DNA from: Paulinella micropora
Lineage: Eukaryota; Cercozoa; Imbricatea; Euglyphida
Assembly (NCBI GenBank): GCA_009731375.1
Contig: BJOX01000345.1
Coordinates: forward strand, 143,257 to 207,256
Reading direction: 5' to 3'
Length of the DNA: 64,000 nt
In this document: positions 1 through 64,000 of the stretch, one piece after another
Numbering within the stretch: the first letter of the stretch is position 1
How the letters are laid out: the number at the start of each line of letters is the position of its first letter
Position numbers and translations under genes: made by a program
The notes under the pieces: model-generated
What the model was told of the DNA's origin: nothing
The model's database searches: none
What the model saw: the letters and a program-made list of their open reading frames with translations, nothing else

Positions 1-210
1 TAATGGAGGTGGGAGCTCGTTCTGCAAGGGGCGCTTTATGGAACGAGCCCTGGCCCCGCCTGGTACTAGGGAGCTTTGGTATTGCCTGTATCAGTCCCTT
101 CCGTGCAAACATCACGGCTTAGCTGGGCATCGGGTTAATACTTTACCCACAGACTTCCTGGTTGACGAAATCAGAAGCTCCTTTTTTCTGACATTAGTCG
201 ATAGTTCATC
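1..210 (+). mobile_element. family A retroelement, 3' part (copy A1)
   Basis: It matches the other family A copies and is cut by the window edge. It ends in the family terminal motif (gacattagtcgata..tcatc) and runs directly into (TATC)n, like nearly all copies. The open frame starting [12 protein letters not shown] recurs only because the DNA recurs. No protein is inferred. Confidence 0.8.
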
Positions 211-307
211 TATCTATCTATCTATCTACCTATATAACTATCAGGAGAAGAGGATGGCGTCACTGCCCCTCCACCGCCTACAGTGCGTCGGGCCGCGCAA
301 GTGGGTC

Positions 308-364
<57 letters not shown>

Positions 365-449
365 CTATCTATCTATCTATCTATCTATCTATATATATAT
401 ATATATCCATCCATCCATCCATCCATCCTTCTATCTATCTATCTATCTT

Positions 450-487
<38 letters not shown>

Positions 488-500
488 CATCCATCCATCC

Positions 501-536
<36 letters not shown>

Positions 537-581
537 CTGGATGCCTATGTCTTCGGATATGCAGAGCTGATAGACCATACA

Positions 582-621
<40 letters not shown>

Positions 622-627
622 CATCTT

Positions 628-658
<31 letters not shown>

Positions 659-660
659 CT
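206..660 (+). repeat. (TATC)n intron with exon-like fragments
   Basis: Mostly TATC with CATC patches. It holds a candidate exon at 245-300 and a fragment at 540-583 coding in sense for [11 protein letters not shown], which recurs in antisense at 10325-10400 and degraded at 56785-56815. Confidence 0.8.
245..300 (+). CDS. candidate exon 1
   Basis: It lies between tatcag and gtgggt in otherwise pure microsatellite. The frame entered after two bases reads [18 protein letters not shown] and ends in phase 0. The next exon needs phase 1, so an exon may be missing or the boundary is wrong. Confidence 0.4.
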
Positions 661-669
661 CTACCTTAG

Positions 670-61865
<61,196 letters not shown>

Positions 61866-61875
61866 GTATCTATCC

Positions 61876-61904
<29 letters not shown>

Positions 61905-61908
<4 letters not shown>

Positions 61909-63829
61909 CAAACGATTATTGCCGATCTCGTTCCCACCCTTCGACCCCGCCCTTACTATTACTGGCAAACCGATTGACTTCATCGCTGACAAGCCTTTCA
62001 AAGACCTCGGATGGATTGTCTACCATGACCTCAGCGAAAACGAACAACGTGCAGCAATCCAAAAGAAGTTCATTCTTTCTATGGAAGCCATCGATAGCTG
62101 CTCGATCAATGGCTTTATGAAATTTTGGCTATACCAGCACTACGCTGTCCAGTCACTTGCCTGGCCATTTCTCATTTATGACCTCTGCTTATCTTTCGCC
62201 AAAACCCTTGAGAAAATTGCGACCCGCTTCCTCAAAAAATGGGCCAATATCTACAAAAGAGCTCTGGTCTCTTGCCTTTACCGCCCACGCTCGAAATTCG
62301 GTCTACAGCTCCAATCCATCGTCTCTTTTTACCAGCGACTTCAAATCAACCGTGCTCAAATGCTGAAGTACTGCCCAGATAAACACCTCTCGTCCATTTA
62401 TGCGATGAACCTGACGAAACACGAAACATTTCGAACTATCTGGAAACCAGAGCCTGTGCTCGAAAAGCTTGAGGCACAAGTTGATTTTGAATTCAAACAT
62501 CGAGGCCAATCCGATCATCTCGGACTTGGCCATGGTCGCTACCCAAAAGAACATTCCATCACAGACCGCAAAGACAGGGTTTTAGAATTAGCTGCTGAGA
62601 CAATACTTGAGACAACCACAGTGCATGACATGGACAAAGCCATGCAAGGGTGCTTCCTTCGTTTTGAAGACGCATGCCCCTTCGACCTCTCCTGGGCTCG
62701 CCTCATCGGAACCCGTAATCCCCGTTTAATCTCTTGGGTCATCAACGCAAGCACAAACTCGGTTATTACCCCCGACCTTAGACGTCTGTGGGGAATCATT
62801 CCCAACAACAAGTGTGCCCTCTGTTCTGGTCAAGCACATCTATGCCACATCCTCTCCGGTTGCCATGTTGCCCTCAAACAAGGCCGCTATACCTGGCGTC
62901 ATGACTCTGTGCTCTGCACTATTGAAGCTCCCCTTCAAAAACACATCGAGAGCCATAACAAACGCTCCCCTATAGACCAAAATGAATCAAAGTCTATGTT
63001 TGTGAAAGAGGGCGAGCAGAAGCCTAAGAGACAGTCATTTCATCGACCATCCCTGCTTGACACTGCAAACGATTGGCAACTCCAAACCCAATACACCGGT
63101 TCTGAGCAAGCCTTTCCTGTCCACATTTGTGTCACTGACCTCCGCCCCGATATCGTTGTCTGGTCACTGTCTACCAAGATATGTATTCTGATCGAGCTAA
63201 CGTGCCCGGTCGAGGAAAACATCCTTGACGCACGAGCCTACAAGACCAACCGATACAACAAGCTCAAATCTCAAATCGAGGACAACGGATGGACCTGCCA
63301 CCTTCGACCAATCGAATGCGGGGCTCGCGGCATGGTATCGTTCTCTGTTCATCGATGTTTCCGCGCCTTGGGTTTTTCCCATCCCCAATCCAAATCCCTT
63401 TGCTTCAAGCTATCCTCCTGCGTAGCTCGTTGCTCTTTTGCGATTTATCGCTCCTGTGCAGTCAAAAATTGGACTAATCTTCCTCTAGTCCGTATTGGTG
63501 ACTGCATTCCATCATAGCCGTCCAGTGTTGCATAGCCCGGGCTAGGTCCCTGCGGGGGTTTAGGCCTCATACAATGTCATCATTGTAGCTTGCGCAAGCT
63601 TACGGTGCTCAAAACACTTGGACTAACGGCTTCCTTTTCTTTCTCTTCTTCCTTATCCTCCCACTCTCCATTCCTAGATTGCCTTTTTCTTCAACGTCCT
63701 TCCTCCTCTTCTTTTTCCAGAACACAGTCTACCCGTGATTCCCATCCCGGACACATGCACAGTACACAAATTATTGTTTGATGTGAAACTGCGTTCCTTT
63801 GCAAGGACTACATTCCTTTGCGACATCTC

Positions 63830-63832
<3 letters not shown>
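61905..63832 (+). mobile_element. R2-like non-LTR retrotransposon, 5'-truncated (B4)
   Basis: It starts abruptly after (TATC)n, has one long open frame and a 3' untranslated tail of about 315 bp, and ends ttgcgacatctcatct directly into (TATC)n. The tail is shared with B1-B3. Confidence 0.85.
61919..63517 (+). CDS. reverse transcriptase C-terminus, CCHC knuckle and restriction-like endonuclease (N-terminus missing)
   Basis: The frame is open for 532 codons. FKDLGWIV (residues 27-34) is the late RT motif that precedes the thumb. A thumb-like region follows with FLKKWANIYKRAL. CALCSGQAHLCHILSGC (299-315) fits C-x2-C-x7-H-x4-C. RPDIVVW (409-415), IELTCP (E426) and a downstream KTNRYNKLK fit the PD..E..K endonuclease of R2-type elements. 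The RT palm with the catalytic Asp residues and the N-terminal DNA-binding fingers are missing, so this copy cannot move by itself. The first residue is the truncation point, not a true start. Confidence 0.85.
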   Translation: MPISFPPFDPALTITGKPIDFIADKPFKDLGWIVYHDLSENEQRAAIQKKFILSMEAIDSCSINGFMKFWLYQHYAVQSLAWPFLIYDLCLSFAKTLEKIATRFLKKWANIYKRALVSCLYRPRSKFGLQLQSIVSFYQRLQINRAQMLKYCPDKHLSSIYAMNLTKHETFRTIWKPEPVLEKLEAQVDFEFKHRGQSDHLGLGHGRYPKEHSITDRKDRVLELAAETILETTTVHDMDKAMQGCFLRFEDACPFDLSWARLIGTRNPRLISWVINASTNSVITPDLRRLWGIIPNNKCALCSGQAHLCHILSGCHVALKQGRYTWRHDSVLCTIEAPLQKHIESHNKRSPIDQNESKSMFVKEGEQKPKRQSFHRPSLLDTANDWQLQTQYTGSEQAFPVHICVTDLRPDIVVWSLSTKICILIELTCPVEENILDARAYKTNRYNKLKSQIEDNGWTCHLRPIECGARGMVSFSVHRCFRALGFSHPQSKSLCFKLSSCVARCSFAIYRSCAVKNWTNLPLVRIGDCIPS

Positions 63833-63884
<52 letters not shown>

Positions 63885-64000
63885 CAAAGATATCTATCTC
63901 TACATGCATATGCATACGTACATAATATGGCTGGTGATATCTCTATCTATCTATCTATCTATCTAGCTATATATCTATCTTTCTCTCTCTCTCTCTCTCT
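63833..64000 (+). repeat. (TATC)n and (CT)n
   Basis: Microsatellite with one short unique piece (63886-63940). Confidence 0.9.

Overview
The window is a piece of a draft nuclear genome from a eukaryote, most likely a single-celled one. Spliceosomal introns, very dense tetranucleotide microsatellites, non-LTR retroelements and N-gaps (several exactly 10 N) rule out a prokaryote or organelle. The sequence alone does not let me name the lineage.

The main content is one giant plus-strand gene that enters at the left edge and leaves at the right. I followed it as about 49 short exons between 670 and 61865, plus one possible exon at 245-300. Most exons are 30-160 bp; one is 2137 bp. Boundaries are AG/GT (one GC donor). 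Reading phase agrees from exon to exon across long runs: 670 to 24101, 26798 to 52680, and 53223 to 59752. The phase breaks I see each coincide with an assembly gap. The inferred product is about 2,000 codons within the window. It has a UBA-like helical unit split by a low-complexity insertion, a RanBP2-type zinc finger whose trailing Arg-Pro is created by splicing (28934 to 29979), and a second RanBP2-type finger whose last cysteine comes from the next exon (57149 to 59629). A ubiquitin-related scaffold or ligase is plausible, but the family is not identified.

Introns make up roughly 90 percent of the window and are almost entirely microsatellites: TATC/GATA, TATG/CATA, TTAC, CTAC, TTTA, ATT, CTTGC, hexamers and others. 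Embedded in them are dozens of partial exon copies that follow a rule. Arrays upstream of an exon carry the acceptor junction plus the 5' part of that exon. Arrays downstream carry the 3' part plus the donor junction. Normally only the copy at the centre is complete. Clear examples are at 905-2060, 7224-8530, 13690-15890, 22640-23420, 31340-34260, 38940-40437, 45265-47000, 47212-50720, 51918-52578, 54268-55960 and 57224-58510.

Mobile elements sit in the introns. A 5'-truncated R2-like non-LTR retrotransposon (61905-63832) encodes the end of a reverse transcriptase, a CCHC knuckle and a restriction-like endonuclease. It and related tail copies (17801, 31548, 34463), and also an unrelated family of about 540 bp (10 copies), end in a shared terminal motif that runs into (ATCT)n on the element strand. 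This suggests integration targeted to the TATC microsatellite. Also present are a compound foldback element (6 copies), a terminal-inverted-repeat element (4 copies), a tRNA-derived SINE in an ATT microsatellite, and a small unclassified repeat (3 places).
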